DNA from: Burkholderiales bacterium
Lineage (GTDB): Bacteria > Pseudomonadota > Gammaproteobacteria > Burkholderiales > Burkholderiaceae_E
Length of the DNA stretch: 40,549 nucleotides
Reading direction: 5' to 3'
Assembly: GCA_020248665.1 (NCBI GenBank)
Contig: JADCHE010000092.1
Coordinates: 1-40,549, forward strand
Position 1 is the stretch's first letter; every line of letters starts with the position of its first letter. Shown here piece by piece: positions 9,179 to 17,260 of this stretch. A model generated the notes under the pieces. The model was not told where the DNA came from, ran no database searches, and saw only the letters and a program-made list of their open reading frames with translations. Both the position numbers and the translations under genes were made by a program.

Positions 9179-10003
9179 TCAGAAGCCGAGCGAGCTCAAC
9201 AGGTCGTCGACCTCGGTCTGCGACGTCACCGCGTCGGAGCGGCCGGTGACCACCTGCGGCCCCTCGAGCATCTCCTGGTGGCGCTGCCGGTGGTCCTCCG
9301 GCGCGGTGTCGATCAGCAGCTTGAGAAGCTGCGTCTCGATGCGCTCGGTGATGCCCTCGATCTTGCGGCACACCTGGCCGGTCAGGTCCTGGAAGTCCTG
9401 CGCCATCATGATGTCGCTGTGCAGGCTCGACGTGCGGTCGGCCCGCTCGACCGTCGCGGCGAGGTGCGCGCGGGTGGTCTCGAACAGCGCCATGAAGCCC
9501 TCGTCCGGGCGGCGCTTGTCGGTCAGCATGCGGTCCCAGCGGGCCAGCAGCGCGACCGACTCGTCGCGGTTCGCCTCCTGCAGCGGCGAGAGCTCGTCGA
9601 GCGTGTCGAGCACCTTCTGGGCGCTGCGCTCGCACATCTCGGTCACGTACTTCAGGCGGTTGCGCGCGTCCGGGATCTCGACCGCCATGTCGGCGAGCGT
9701 GCGATCGAGGCGTAGCTCCTGCAGGCTCTCGTGGAGCTCGCGGGTCAGGCGGCCGACGCGGTCGCGCAGGTCGCGCGCGCTGCCGCAGCGGCAGTCGCGG
9801 CACGTCCCGTCGGCGTCGGCGTTCGGGCAGTGGCCCGGGGCGCCGGTCACGACGACCGTGTCGGGGAAGCTCTCGTCGAGCGCCACCTGCTTCCCGGCGA
9901 CCGCGGGCGCGGCGACGGGGACCGGCACCGCCGGCGCGGTCGCCGCGCGCTCGGCCTCGGCGCGCGTCGCTTCGAACAGGGCTTCGAGATCGTCGTGTTC
10001 CAT
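9179..10003 (-). CDS. cheZ: Chemotaxis protein CheZ, phosphatase of CheY-P, with a cysteine cluster
   Basis: CheZ dephosphorylates CheY-P to end the chemotaxis signal. The family core is clear: the long helical hairpin with SDIMMAQDFQDLTGQV, which contains the catalytic Gln region, and the C-terminal CheY-binding tail VDDLLSSLGF. The protein is 274 residues from ATG 10003, longer than E. coli CheZ (214). The extra N-terminal part includes CPNADADGTCRDCRCGS (Cys59, Cys68, Cys71, Cys73, next to His58), which looks like a possible metal site and is not a usual CheZ feature. cheY ends 26 nt upstream on the same strand, so the two form a small operon. Confidence 0.92.
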   Translation of the reverse strand: MEHDDLEALFEATRAEAERAATAPAVPVPVAAPAVAGKQVALDESFPDTVVVTGAPGHCPNADADGTCRDCRCGSARDLRDRVGRLTRELHESLQELRLDRTLADMAVEIPDARNRLKYVTEMCERSAQKVLDTLDELSPLQEANRDESVALLARWDRMLTDKRRPDEGFMALFETTRAHLAATVERADRTSSLHSDIMMAQDFQDLTGQVCRKIEGITERIETQLLKLLIDTAPEDHRQRHQEMLEGPQVVTGRSDAVTSQTEVDDLLSSLGF

Positions 10004-10029
10004 GGCGTGTGATGTCGTGTGCGCTGCGC

Positions 10030-10407
10030 TCAGGCCTTGGCCGTCTGGCCCATGATCTTCTGCACCTTCTCCTCGAGCGTGGCCTTCGAGAAGGGCTTGA
10101 CGATGTATCCCGAGGCCCGCAGCTGCGCAGCGCGCACGATGTCCTCCTTGCGCGCCTCGGCGGTCACCATCAGCACCGGCATGTGCGCCAGTGTCGCGTC
10201 CCCGCGGATCGACTCGAGCAGCTCGAACCCGTTCATGTTCGGCATGTTGATGTCGGTCACGACGAAGTCGAACTTGCCGTTGCGCAGCTTGCCGAGGGCG
10301 ACGGCGCCGTCTTCGGCCTCGTCGCAGTCGACGTGGCCCATCTCCTTCAGCAGTCCTCGGACGATGCGGCGCATCGTCGAGAAGTCGTCGACGATCAGGA
10401 ATTTCAT
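10030..10407 (-). CDS. cheY: Chemotaxis response regulator CheY
   Basis: Single receiver domain of 125 residues from ATG 10407 ([20 protein letters not shown]). All signalling residues are present: acidic pair Asp7-Asp8, phospho-acceptor Asp52 in [12 protein letters not shown], Thr82 in LMVTAEA, Tyr102 and Lys105 in YIVKPF. CheY-P binds the flagellar switch. It is co-directional with cheZ. No other chemotaxis or flagellar gene occurs in the window, so the pair is detached from the usual che/flh cluster. Confidence 0.96.
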   Translation of the reverse strand: MKFLIVDDFSTMRRIVRGLLKEMGHVDCDEAEDGAVALGKLRNGKFDFVVTDINMPNMNGFELLESIRGDATLAHMPVLMVTAEARKEDIVRAAQLRASGYIVKPFSKATLEEKVQKIMGQTAKA

Positions 10408-10715
10408 GACTGCGAGCCGTGGTGGAGGGAGCGCGGGGGCGCGACGCGCGGGGCACGGTCGCGGTCGTTGATGCTGCAGAGCGTGTTCGTCACGGGTGCT
10501 TCCGTCTCGGACGGGGATCGGGAACATGTTGAGGCCGGGCGGGGTACCGCGACGGCCGGCGGAAGCGGGGAAAAGTGCCGCTGTTCCGCGCATCGACCAC
10601 GCGTCCGCCGCGCCGCGCCGTCCGTCGGCCACCGCGTCGCGGCCGATCGGCCGTCCGTCGGACGGGCCCGCGCGTTGACATCGCGACGCTGCGCCGCGAC
10701 GATGCCGCCGCTGCG
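10408..10715. other. Intergenic region between cheY and truC
   Basis: About 310 bp between divergent genes. A basic, low-complexity frame extends truC upstream to 10575 but does not resemble the family. Promoters for cheYZ and truC should lie here; no convincing sigma-70 or flagellar sigma-28 site was found. Confidence 0.45.
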
Positions 10716-11462
10716 ATGAGCGACGCCGACACTCCGACCGTGCTCCACCTCGACCGCGAGCTCGTCGTGGTGGACAAGCCGCCGGGCCTGCTGGTTCATC
10801 CGAGCGCGCTCGACGCGCACGCGCGGGTCACCGCGCTCGGGCTCCTCCAGGCCGCGCTCGGCGAGCCGCTGAGGCCGCTGCACCGACTCGACAAGGCCAC
10901 CAGCGGCGTGCTGCTGTTCGCCCGCGGTGCCGACGCCGCCCACCACTGGCGCGGCGAGTTCGAGGCCGGCCGCGTCCGCAAGCGCTACCTTGCGCTGGTG
11001 CGCGGCTGGCCGGCCGACTTCGGCGAGATCGACCGCCCGCTCGCGCGCGACCCGGAGCGCCCGTCGACCGGCCAGCCGCACCTTGCGGCGGTGACGCGCT
11101 GGCGCGTGCGCGCGCGCTTCGATTGGCCGTTCCCGACCGGTCCGCACCATCCGACGAGCCGCTACGCGCTGGTGGAGGTCGAGCCGGTGACGGGGCGCCG
11201 CCACCAGATCCGCCGCCACTTCAAGCAGCTCGCGCATCCGCTGGTGGGCGACACCACGCACGGCAAGGGCGAGCACAACCGTGCCGTCGCAGCGTGGCTG
11301 GGCACGCGGCGGCTCTGGCTGCACGCCATGCATGTCGCGATCGGGGAGGGCCCGGAACGCGTGGCGATCGACGCGCCGCCGGGCCCGGACTGGGCGCCGC
11401 TGCTCGACGCGACCGGCGCTCAGCCGCCCGAGCGGCCCGCCAGCAGCCGGGTGACCTCGTAG
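10716..11462 (+). CDS. truC: tRNA pseudouridine synthase of the TruC type
   Basis: RluA-superfamily pseudouridine synthase, 248 residues from ATG 10716. It has [13 protein letters not shown], the catalytic [12 protein letters not shown] (Asp in HRLD), [29 protein letters not shown] and [12 protein letters not shown]. The last two together are characteristic of TruC, which makes pseudouridine 65 in tRNA. Its 3' end overlaps the convergent MaoC-like gene by 43 bp. RluA-type rRNA specificity is less likely given the GKGEHNR motif. Confidence 0.87.
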   Translation: MSDADTPTVLHLDRELVVVDKPPGLLVHPSALDAHARVTALGLLQAALGEPLRPLHRLDKATSGVLLFARGADAAHHWRGEFEAGRVRKRYLALVRGWPADFGEIDRPLARDPERPSTGQPHLAAVTRWRVRARFDWPFPTGPHHPTSRYALVEVEPVTGRRHQIRRHFKQLAHPLVGDTTHGKGEHNRAVAAWLGTRRLWLHAMHVAIGEGPERVAIDAPPGPDWAPLLDATGAQPPERPASSRVTS

Positions 11463-11896
11463 GTCATCACCGCCTCGCCGCGCTGGTTGTACACGTCGAC
11501 CCGCGAGGTCACGACCGCGCGACCGCTGCGCGACGTGGGCCGCAGTCCGGTGACCTCGACGGTCGCCTCGATCGTGTCCCCGACGAGCACAGGCGCGAGC
11601 ACCTTCTTGTGCAGCTCGAGCGAGGCGAGCCCGGTGCCCTGGATCATCGTCTGAAGCAGGAAACCCTCGATCAGCGCGTAGGTCAACACCGCGGGCACCG
11701 GCCGCCCCGCGATCGCCCCGCCCTCGTGATGCGCGTCGATGAAGATCGCCTCGAGCATCCCGGTGGCACCGATGAAGTTGACGAGATCGGCCTCGGTGAC
11801 CGTGCGGCGGAACGTCCGGAAGCACTGGCCGACCGACAGGTCCTGCCAGCAGAAGCCCTGCCCGAGGCGGGGCAGCGACACGTCGGGTCCGCTCAT
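11420..11896 (-). CDS. MaoC-like hotdog-fold protein
   Basis: A 158-residue protein with a single hotdog domain. It has [24 protein letters not shown], then a [15 protein letters not shown] helix region, [18 protein letters not shown] and [20 protein letters not shown]. MaoC hydratases normally have an Asp-x4-His catalytic pair just after the VNF segment; here the equivalent stretch is [12 protein letters not shown], so the usual pair appears to be missing and hydratase activity is doubtful. Its ATG overlaps the stop of a 36-codon frame (11893-12003) as ATGA. It overlaps truC by 43 bp at its 3' end. mhpR lies upstream in the same direction. Confidence 0.78.
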   Translation of the reverse strand: MSGPDVSLPRLGQGFCWQDLSVGQCFRTFRRTVTEADLVNFIGATGMLEAIFIDAHHEGGAIAGRPVPAVLTYALIEGFLLQTMIQGTGLASLELHKKVLAPVLVGDTIEATVEVTGLRPTSRSGRAVVTSRVDVYNQRGEAVMTYEVTRLLAGRSGG

Positions 11897-12003
11897 CTCC
11901 CGCCCTCCTCGGGCAGCGCGTAGCCTGGCGTCGCGCCGGTCGGGGACTGCGGGACCTCGCCCCGGATCAGCCGAGCGATGAAGGTGGAGTCGGCATCGGT
12001 CAT
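11893..12003 (-). CDS. Possible 36-residue small protein upstream of the MaoC-like gene
   Basis: ATG 12003 to TGA 11893 encodes [19 protein letters not shown] and a short tail ending LPEEGGR. The stop overlaps the MaoC-like start as ATGA, suggesting translational coupling or a leader role. It also carries GGAGG-like sequence that would serve as ribosome binding site for the next gene. I do not recognise it; it may be a chance frame. Confidence 0.35.
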   Translation of the reverse strand: MTDADSTFIARLIRGEVPQSPTGATPGYALPEEGGR

Positions 12004-12084
12004 CGTTCGCGTCGGAGTCGTCGGGAGACGGTGGGCCTGGGTATCCTACGCGCCGGACGCGCGGTGCGCGAGCGCGCGCAGCGC

Positions 12085-12897
12085 TCAGCTCGCGAGCCGC
12101 GACCGAGCCCGCCGGCCGATCGCGCGCGCGAGCCGTGCGAGCTGCGGCAGGTAGCGCGATTCGAGGTCCTCGGTCGACACCGCGGCCTTGGGGAAGATCA
12201 CCGACACCGAAGCGATCGGGCGTCCTCCCGCCTCGACCGGGACCGCGATCGCCGAGAACGACGCCTCCCGCGACCACTCGCCGTCGTTGTAGCCGTAGCC
12301 GCGCCGGCGCGTCTCGCGCAGCACCCGGGCGACGTAGGCGTCGTCGCCCGCCTGCCGACCGATCGCGTCGTCGCGCGCGCGCACCAGCTCGAGCAGCGCC
12401 TCGCGCTCGGTCGCGCTGCAGGCGGCGAGGTACGCCCGCCCGGCCGCGGTGACCAGCAGCGGCAGCCGCTCGCCGATCATCGCGCGGTGCTGCGACAGCG
12501 TGCTCAGCCGGTGCGTCGACTCGCGGACCACCATGAAGCCGGCCTCCGGCGTCGTCAGGTCGCAGGGCCAGACGAGCCGCGGCACCGCGTCGGCCATCAT
12601 CGGACCGGCGATCTCCTCGACCCAGGCCTCGTCCTCGAAGCCTTCCGACAGCCGCCGTACCTCGAAGGTCAGGTAGTACTGCCCCTCGCGGTCGCTGTGC
12701 CGCACCAGGCCCTCGGTGCGCAGCGTCTCGAGCAGGCGCTTGACCGTCGTGCGGTGCATCGCGCAGGCCTGCGCGAGCTCGCCGATCGTCGAGATGCCGC
12801 CCGGCGCGGCGTTGAGCGCGCGCAGCACCGCGAGTCCGCGCGCGAGCCCGCGGACCGTCTTGTACTGGTTCGTGCCGAGCGGCGGTCCGCGTCGCAT
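12085..12897 (-). CDS. mhpR: IclR-family regulator of the MhpR type
   Basis: IclR-family activator, 270 residues from ATG 12897. The N-terminal helix-turn-helix reads [18 protein letters not shown], then [20 protein letters not shown], very close to E. coli MhpR. The effector domain has [40 protein letters not shown] and GRRRGYGYN-like segments as in MhpR. MhpR activates 3-(3-hydroxyphenyl)propionate catabolism. The gene is divergent from mhpA, with a 17-bp palindrome between them, which strongly supports the assignment. Confidence 0.88.
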   Translation of the reverse strand: MRRGPPLGTNQYKTVRGLARGLAVLRALNAAPGGISTIGELAQACAMHRTTVKRLLETLRTEGLVRHSDREGQYYLTFEVRRLSEGFEDEAWVEEIAGPMMADAVPRLVWPCDLTTPEAGFMVVRESTHRLSTLSQHRAMIGERLPLLVTAAGRAYLAACSATEREALLELVRARDDAIGRQAGDDAYVARVLRETRRRGYGYNDGEWSREASFSAIAVPVEAGGRPIASVSVIFPKAAVSTEDLESRYLPQLARLARAIGRRARSRLAS

Positions 12898-12932
12898 GCG
12901 AGCTCCATGGGGGCCGCGCCGGGGCCCGGAAA

Positions 12933-12949
12933 CGTGCACTGGATGCACG
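12933..12949. promoter_or_regulatory. Predicted MhpR operator
   Basis: CGTGCACTGGATGCACG: perfect 6-bp arms CGTGCA/TGCACG with a 5-bp spacer. The E. coli MhpR operator, as recalled, is GGTGCACCTGGTGCACA and shares the GTGCA-N5-TGCAC core. The site lies 36 bp from the mhpR start and 66 bp from the mhpA start. Confidence 0.82.
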
Positions 12950-13014
12950 CAGTTTACCCGCGCGGCGCGTGGGCGGACAGTCGCGCTCCACCAACTCCGA
13001 CGAGGGGAGCCCCG

Positions 13015-14784
13015 ATGGCGACGACCCGAAGGAAGACCGCCGCACCCGTGCCGCGCCGGCTCGAGGCCGACGTCGCGATCGTCGGCGCCGGCCCGGTGGG
13101 GCTGGTGCTCGCGAACACGCTCGGCACGCTCGGCGTGCGCACGCTGCTGCTCGAGCGGCTCGACGCGATCATCGACTACCCGCGCGCGATCGGGATCGAC
13201 GACGAGGCGCTGCGCACGATCCAGGCGACCGGCCTCGCCGACGCGGTCCGCACGCACATCACCCCGGACCACTGGATGCGGTTCGTGACGGCGGGCGGCC
13301 GCTGCTTCGCGAGCATCGAGCCGCGCACCGACGAGTTCGGCTGGTCGCGCCGGAACGCGTTCATCCAGCCCGAGATCGACCGGATCCTGTACCGCGGCCT
13401 CGCGCGCTTTCCGCACGTGACGGCACGGCTCGGGCACGCGCTCGAGGGCTTTTCGCAGAACCCGGACGGCGTCATCCTGCGACTCGCCGGGCCCGGCGGC
13501 ACGCCTGTCGAGGCGCGCGCCGCCTGGATGGTGGGCGCCGACGGCGGCAACAGCGTGGTGCGACGCGCACTCGACATCCCGTTCGAGGGCCGCACGAAGC
13601 CGAACCAGTGGATCGTGGTCGACGTGCGCAACGACCCGATCGGCACGCCGCACGTCTACCTGCACTGCGACCCGGAGCGGCCGTACGTGTCGGCGGCGCT
13701 GCCGCACGGCATCCGGCGCTTCGAGTTCATGGTGATGCCGGGGGAGTCGGAGGCGGACTTCGAGGACCCGGCGCACATGGCGCGACTGATGCGCAAGGTG
13801 GTCGCCGACCCGGACCGCGTCGACTACATCCGCAAGCGCGTCTACACGCACAACGCTCGGCTCGCGGCGCGCTTCCGCGAGGGCCGGGTGCTGCTCGCCG
13901 GCGACGCCGCGCACATCATGCCGGTCTGGCAGGGCCAGGGCTACAACAGCGGGCTGCGGGACGCGACCAACCTCGGCTGGAAGCTCGCGATGGTGGTCGG
14001 CGGCCTCGCCGGCGACGAACTGCTCGACACCTACGGCGAGGAGCGGCGCGACCACGCGCGGCAGATGATCCACCTGTCCGAGGTCGCCGGCGACATCTTC
14101 GCGCCGCCGGGCGCGACCACCGCCAGGGTCCGCGATGCGGTGACGCTCGCGCTGAACGCGGTGCCCGCGGTCAAGCAGTACTTCGTCGAGATGCGCTTCA
14201 AGCCGATGCCGCGCTACGAGCGCGGCGCGGTCGTCGGCCCGTCTTCGCCGACGCGCCGTGGCGCGCTCGCCGGCCTCATCGACCTGTCGGGCGACACCCC
14301 CGCCGGGCGGCTGCTGGGCCTGATGGCCGAGAAGCGCGAGTCGCTGGTCGGCCGGCTGGTGAACGGACTCGAGGCGCCCGAGCCGACGCCGGTCGGCCGG
14401 ATGTTCATCCAGCCGCGCGTGCTCTGCGAGGACGGCGTCGAGCGGCTGCTCGACGACGTGATCGGGCTGCGCTTCGCGGTGATCGCCTGGGGCACCGACC
14501 CGACCTGGGCGATGAGCGACGAGGCCCGCGCGTTCTGGACGCGGCTGGGCGCGGTGCTGATCAGCGCCCGACCCGCGGTCCAGATGCCGCATGCGGCCGA
14601 TGCGGTGCCCGGCGTGATCCGCGTGGGTGACCTCGGCAACCGGCTGAAGGACTGGTTCTCGCGCTGGCCCCACTCGGTGGCGATGCTGCGCCCGGACCGC
14701 TTCGTCGGCGCGGTCTGCTCGCCGCAGCGCGTGACCGAGACCAGCCTCGCGTTCGCGCGGGCGCTGCACACCACGCCCCGCTGA
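13015..14784 (+). CDS. mhpA: 3-(3-hydroxyphenyl)propionate hydroxylase (flavin monooxygenase)
   Basis: Single-component FAD-dependent aromatic hydroxylase, 589 residues from ATG 13015 (GGGGAG ribosome binding site upstream). The Rossmann motif [10 protein letters not shown] is at residues 23-32. The DG motif is in [12 protein letters not shown] (Asp176-Gly177). The GD motif is in [20 protein letters not shown] at about 290-310. MhpA hydroxylates 3-(3-hydroxyphenyl)propionate at the 2 position before ring cleavage. Identity as MhpA is supported by the adjacent mhpR and operator. The ring-cleavage genes (mhpBCDFE) are absent here; the next gene is an unrelated convergent lipoprotein. A different substrate is possible. 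Confidence 0.85.
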   Translation: MATTRRKTAAPVPRRLEADVAIVGAGPVGLVLANTLGTLGVRTLLLERLDAIIDYPRAIGIDDEALRTIQATGLADAVRTHITPDHWMRFVTAGGRCFASIEPRTDEFGWSRRNAFIQPEIDRILYRGLARFPHVTARLGHALEGFSQNPDGVILRLAGPGGTPVEARAAWMVGADGGNSVVRRALDIPFEGRTKPNQWIVVDVRNDPIGTPHVYLHCDPERPYVSAALPHGIRRFEFMVMPGESEADFEDPAHMARLMRKVVADPDRVDYIRKRVYTHNARLAARFREGRVLLAGDAAHIMPVWQGQGYNSGLRDATNLGWKLAMVVGGLAGDELLDTYGEERRDHARQMIHLSEVAGDIFAPPGATTARVRDAVTLALNAVPAVKQYFVEMRFKPMPRYERGAVVGPSSPTRRGALAGLIDLSGDTPAGRLLGLMAEKRESLVGRLVNGLEAPEPTPVGRMFIQPRVLCEDGVERLLDDVIGLRFAVIAWGTDPTWAMSDEARAFWTRLGAVLISARPAVQMPHAADAVPGVIRVGDLGNRLKDWFSRWPHSVAMLRPDRFVGAVCSPQRVTETSLAFARALHTTPR

Positions 14785-14802
14785 ACCGCTGCCGCCCGCG
14801 AA

Positions 14803-14830
14803 CGCCCCGGCCCCCCGACGGTCCGGGGCG
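14803..14830. terminator. Hairpin between convergent mhpA and lipoprotein genes
   Basis: Arms CGCCCCGG (14803-14810) and CCGGGGCG (14823-14830) with a 12-nt loop, 18 nt after the mhpA stop and 3 nt before the lipoprotein stop. No T run follows, so termination is only likely by position. Confidence 0.4.
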
Positions 14831-14832
14831 CC

Positions 14833-15798
14833 TCAGCGCCGGAAGTCGCGGAACACCGTGTCGGGCGCGCCGAGGTTGTGATCCGACGGCGCCTCGCGCC
14901 CGAAGCGCGCGCTCGAGGCCGTGAAGCCGCCGAAGCCGAGGATCGGCGCGCGGACGGCCGCGGGCCCGTCCGCCGGATGGCGCGCGATCGCGACGTCGGC
15001 ATTGTCCTCGCGCACGAACATCGAGCGCAGCGCCGCGAACGGGCGGCCCGCCGGTACAGGCGGGTCGATCGTCACCGCGAGTTCGGTGCGCGCGGCGTCG
15101 GCCGCGACGATCGCGAGCGTGCCCCGACGGCCGTCGGCGAACGCGAGCGTGAAGGTCAGCGTCGCCGGGTCGATATCGACGCGGCGCAGCGCGACCATCG
15201 GCCGGCCGCGCTCCTCGATCGGCCCGACCAGGAAGGAACTGCCGTACGCGGTGTCGGGCAGGTGCGCCGGCGGCAGCGGCTTCGCCCGCCAGTAGCCGTC
15301 CGACGGGTACAGCACCAGCATCTCGACGTCGCGCGGCGGGCCGCGCCGGATCACCTGCACAAGGTGCAGGCCGGGCTCGGCGCGGTCGCCGATCCGCAGG
15401 TCGACGACTTCCGGCCGCCAGAAGGTCTCGAACGCGTGGCCCACGATCCGCAGCCGCGCGTCCTCGTGCAGCACCACCGTGCGCGGCACGAACCGGTGCA
15501 CCGGGTCGCCCGACATGTCGCAGTCGGTGAAATCGGGCGCGGAGCGCTCCTCGGCGACCGACGCGATGTACGGCGGGTGCTCGGCGACGATGCGGAACGA
15601 CGCGATGCCTTCGCCGATCACCGGCACGTGGACGTTGTCCTCCTCGGCGCAGCGCGTCGGCCGGCTCGCGTCGACGAAGCGCACCTCGACGGGCGCGCGC
15701 GGCGCGCCCGGCGCCACGCATCCGGCCAGGCCCGCCGCGAGGCTCGCGACGAGCCCCAGCGCGGCGACCGTGCGCCGAGGGGTGCATGCGCACCTCAT
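14833..15798 (-). CDS. Lipoprotein of unknown function
   Basis: A 321-residue protein from ATG 15798 (an upstream ATG at 15846 would add 16 basic residues). The signal peptide ends in the lipobox LAGC with Cys27. The mature part has no motif I recognise. It contains DCDMSGDPVHRFVPRTVVLHE, AFETFWRPEVVDLRIGD and a Gly-rich end GFGGFTASSARFGREAP. It has a paired Cys in the N-terminal half and reads as a periplasmic beta-rich protein. It is convergent with mhpA and divergent from the creatininase-family gene, so its context says nothing clear about its role. Confidence 0.7.
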   Translation of the reverse strand: MRCACTPRRTVAALGLVASLAAGLAGCVAPGAPRAPVEVRFVDASRPTRCAEEDNVHVPVIGEGIASFRIVAEHPPYIASVAEERSAPDFTDCDMSGDPVHRFVPRTVVLHEDARLRIVGHAFETFWRPEVVDLRIGDRAEPGLHLVQVIRRGPPRDVEMLVLYPSDGYWRAKPLPPAHLPDTAYGSSFLVGPIEERGRPMVALRRVDIDPATLTFTLAFADGRRGTLAIVAADAARTELAVTIDPPVPAGRPFAALRSMFVREDNADVAIARHPADGPAAVRAPILGFGGFTASSARFGREAPSDHNLGAPDTVFRDFRR

Positions 15799-15881
15799 CG
15801 CGCGCGCCGCCCGCCGGCGGCCGCGCCGCGGATTATCCTTGGCCATCGCCGCGCCCGCGGCGTCCCGACCGGATCCGCACC

Positions 15882-16697
15882 GTGACCGACCGACATCGAC
15901 GCTGGGCCTCGCTGACCTGGCAGGAGTTCGCCGCGCTCGACGCGGCGCGGACCGTGGCGGTGCTGCCGGTCGCGGCGATCGAGCAGCACGGCCCGCACCT
16001 GCCGCTGGAGGTGGACGCCACGATCGTCGGCGGCGTGCTCGACGCGGCGCTCGCGCGCACCGCGCCGGACACGACGGTGCTGACGCTGCCGCCCTGCCCC
16101 GTCGGCAAGAGCGACGAGCACCTCGCCTTCCCGGGCACGCTGACCCTCGGCACCGACACGCTGATGCGGCTCTGGTACGAGCTCGGCGAGTCGGTGCACC
16201 GCGCGGGGCTGCGCAAGCTGGTGATCGTCAACGCGCACGGCGGCCAGGGCCACGTCGCGCGGATCGTGTCGCAGGACCTGCGGGTGCGCCTCGGCATGGT
16301 CGCGGTGGCCGCGAACACCTACGGCTTCGGCGAGCCGGCGGGTCTGTTCCCCGAGGCCGAGACGCGCCACGGGATCCACGGCGGCGCGATCGAGACCTCG
16401 CTGATGCTGCACCTCGACCCCGTCGCGGTCCGCCGCGAGCGGATCGCGGACTTCCCGGCGGCGTCGGCCGCGCTCGAGGCGCGGGGCGGCGAGCTGCGCT
16501 TCCACGGCAACGGCGCGCTCGCGTGGGCGACGCAGGACCTCAACCCGGAGGGCGCCTGCGGCGACGCGCGGCTCGCGAGCGCCGAGGCCGGCGGCGCGAT
16601 CGTCGCGCACGCGGCGGGCCGCCTTGCGCGGCTGCTCGACGAGGTCGCCGCCTACCCGCTCGAGGCGCTGCGCGATGCGCCGGCACCGCGCCGCTGA
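15882..16697 (+). CDS. Creatininase-family amidohydrolase
   Basis: A 271-residue protein from GTG 15882. Creatininase-fold metal motifs are evident: VAAIEQHGPHLPLEVD at the N-terminus, SDEHLAFPGTLTL, VNAHGGQGHV and HGIHGGAIETSLML. Members open cyclic amides or deformylate: creatinine amidohydrolase, mycofactocin peptidase MftE, and the archaeal FAPy deformylase ArfB of flavin/F420 biosynthesis. The gene lies close to ribA and a RibD-type reductase, which makes an ArfB-like or ring-opening role worth considering, but no sequence feature here proves the substrate. The only in-frame upstream start adds a Pro/Arg-rich segment and was rejected. Confidence 0.85.
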   Translation: MTDRHRRWASLTWQEFAALDAARTVAVLPVAAIEQHGPHLPLEVDATIVGGVLDAALARTAPDTTVLTLPPCPVGKSDEHLAFPGTLTLGTDTLMRLWYELGESVHRAGLRKLVIVNAHGGQGHVARIVSQDLRVRLGMVAVAANTYGFGEPAGLFPEAETRHGIHGGAIETSLMLHLDPVAVRRERIADFPAASAALEARGGELRFHGNGALAWATQDLNPEGACGDARLASAEAGGAIVAHAAGRLARLLDEVAAYPLEALRDAPAPRR

Positions 16698-16711
16698 CGG
16701 GCCGCGCCAGC

Positions 16712-17260
16712 TCACAGCATCCGCCGCAGCACGCCGTCGCGCTTGAAGAAGTGGTGGTGCAGCGCCGCGCCCGCGTGCGCGGCGATCAGCGCCGCCATCG
16801 CGATGCCGAGCGCCCCGTGCAGCGCGAACGCCTGCTCGGCGAGCGCACGGTCCTGCGCGACCAGCGGTGGCAGCACGAACAGGCCGAACACGCTGATCGG
16901 CGCCCCGTAGGCCGAGGTCGCCCACCAGCCCACCAGCGGCATCGCGAAGAGCAGCGCGTACAGCGCGACGTGCACCACGTGCGCGATCGCGCGCTGCCCG
17001 GCCGGGACGGAGGCCGGCAGCGGCGGCGGCGGGTGCGCGAGGCGCCAGCCGAGGCGCACCGCGGTCAGCACGAACAGCAGCACGCCGGTCGAGCGATGCA
17101 GCAGGAAGCCAGCGTCCTGGATCGGTCCGGGGGGCAGCGACAGCAGCGAGAAGCCCGCCGGGATCATCGCGATCACCAGCAGCGCGGTGCTCCAGTGCAG
17201 CGCGCGCGCGACGCCGCCGTGGCGGCCGGCCGGAGCGGCGTCCACGTCAGCCGACCGCAC
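16712..17260 (-). CDS. Cytochrome b561-family membrane protein
   Basis: A four-helix membrane b-type cytochrome of 182 residues. Helix I has ALHWSTALLVIAMIPAGF, helix II LLHRSTGVLLFVLTAVRLGW, helix III VVHVALYALLFAMPLVGWW and helix IV HGALGIAMAALIAAHAGAAL followed by HHHFFKRDGVLRRML. One His per helix is available as heme ligand. The family transfers electrons from quinols to periplasmic acceptors. The start is GTG 17260 (overlapping ribA by 14 nt) or GTG 17245 (1 nt after the ribA stop); neither has a clear ribosome binding site, so it is probably coupled to ribA. A redox link with the MDR enzyme or ribA pathway is only inferred from position. Confidence 0.85.
   Translation of the reverse strand: MRSADVDAAPAGRHGGVARALHWSTALLVIAMIPAGFSLLSLPPGPIQDAGFLLHRSTGVLLFVLTAVRLGWRLAHPPPPLPASVPAGQRAIAHVVHVALYALLFAMPLVGWWATSAYGAPISVFGLFVLPPLVAQDRALAEQAFALHGALGIAMAALIAAHAGAALHHHFFKRDGVLRRML

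Noticed and set aside
10500-10540. Sigma-28 (flagellar) promoter upstream of cheY
   Set aside because: A TCAA and a partial CCGA are present but the spacing is off and the match to the -10 box is poor.
12085-14769. Very long open frame antisense to mhpA and fused to mhpR
   Set aside because: It is a GC-rich shadow frame: the part opposite mhpA has shadow composition (His, Arg, Asp, Val repeats) and only the mhpR portion matches a family.
13015-14784. mhpA as a PHBH-type salicylate hydroxylase
   Set aside because: Size (589 residues), adjacent mhpR and the operator fit MhpA better.
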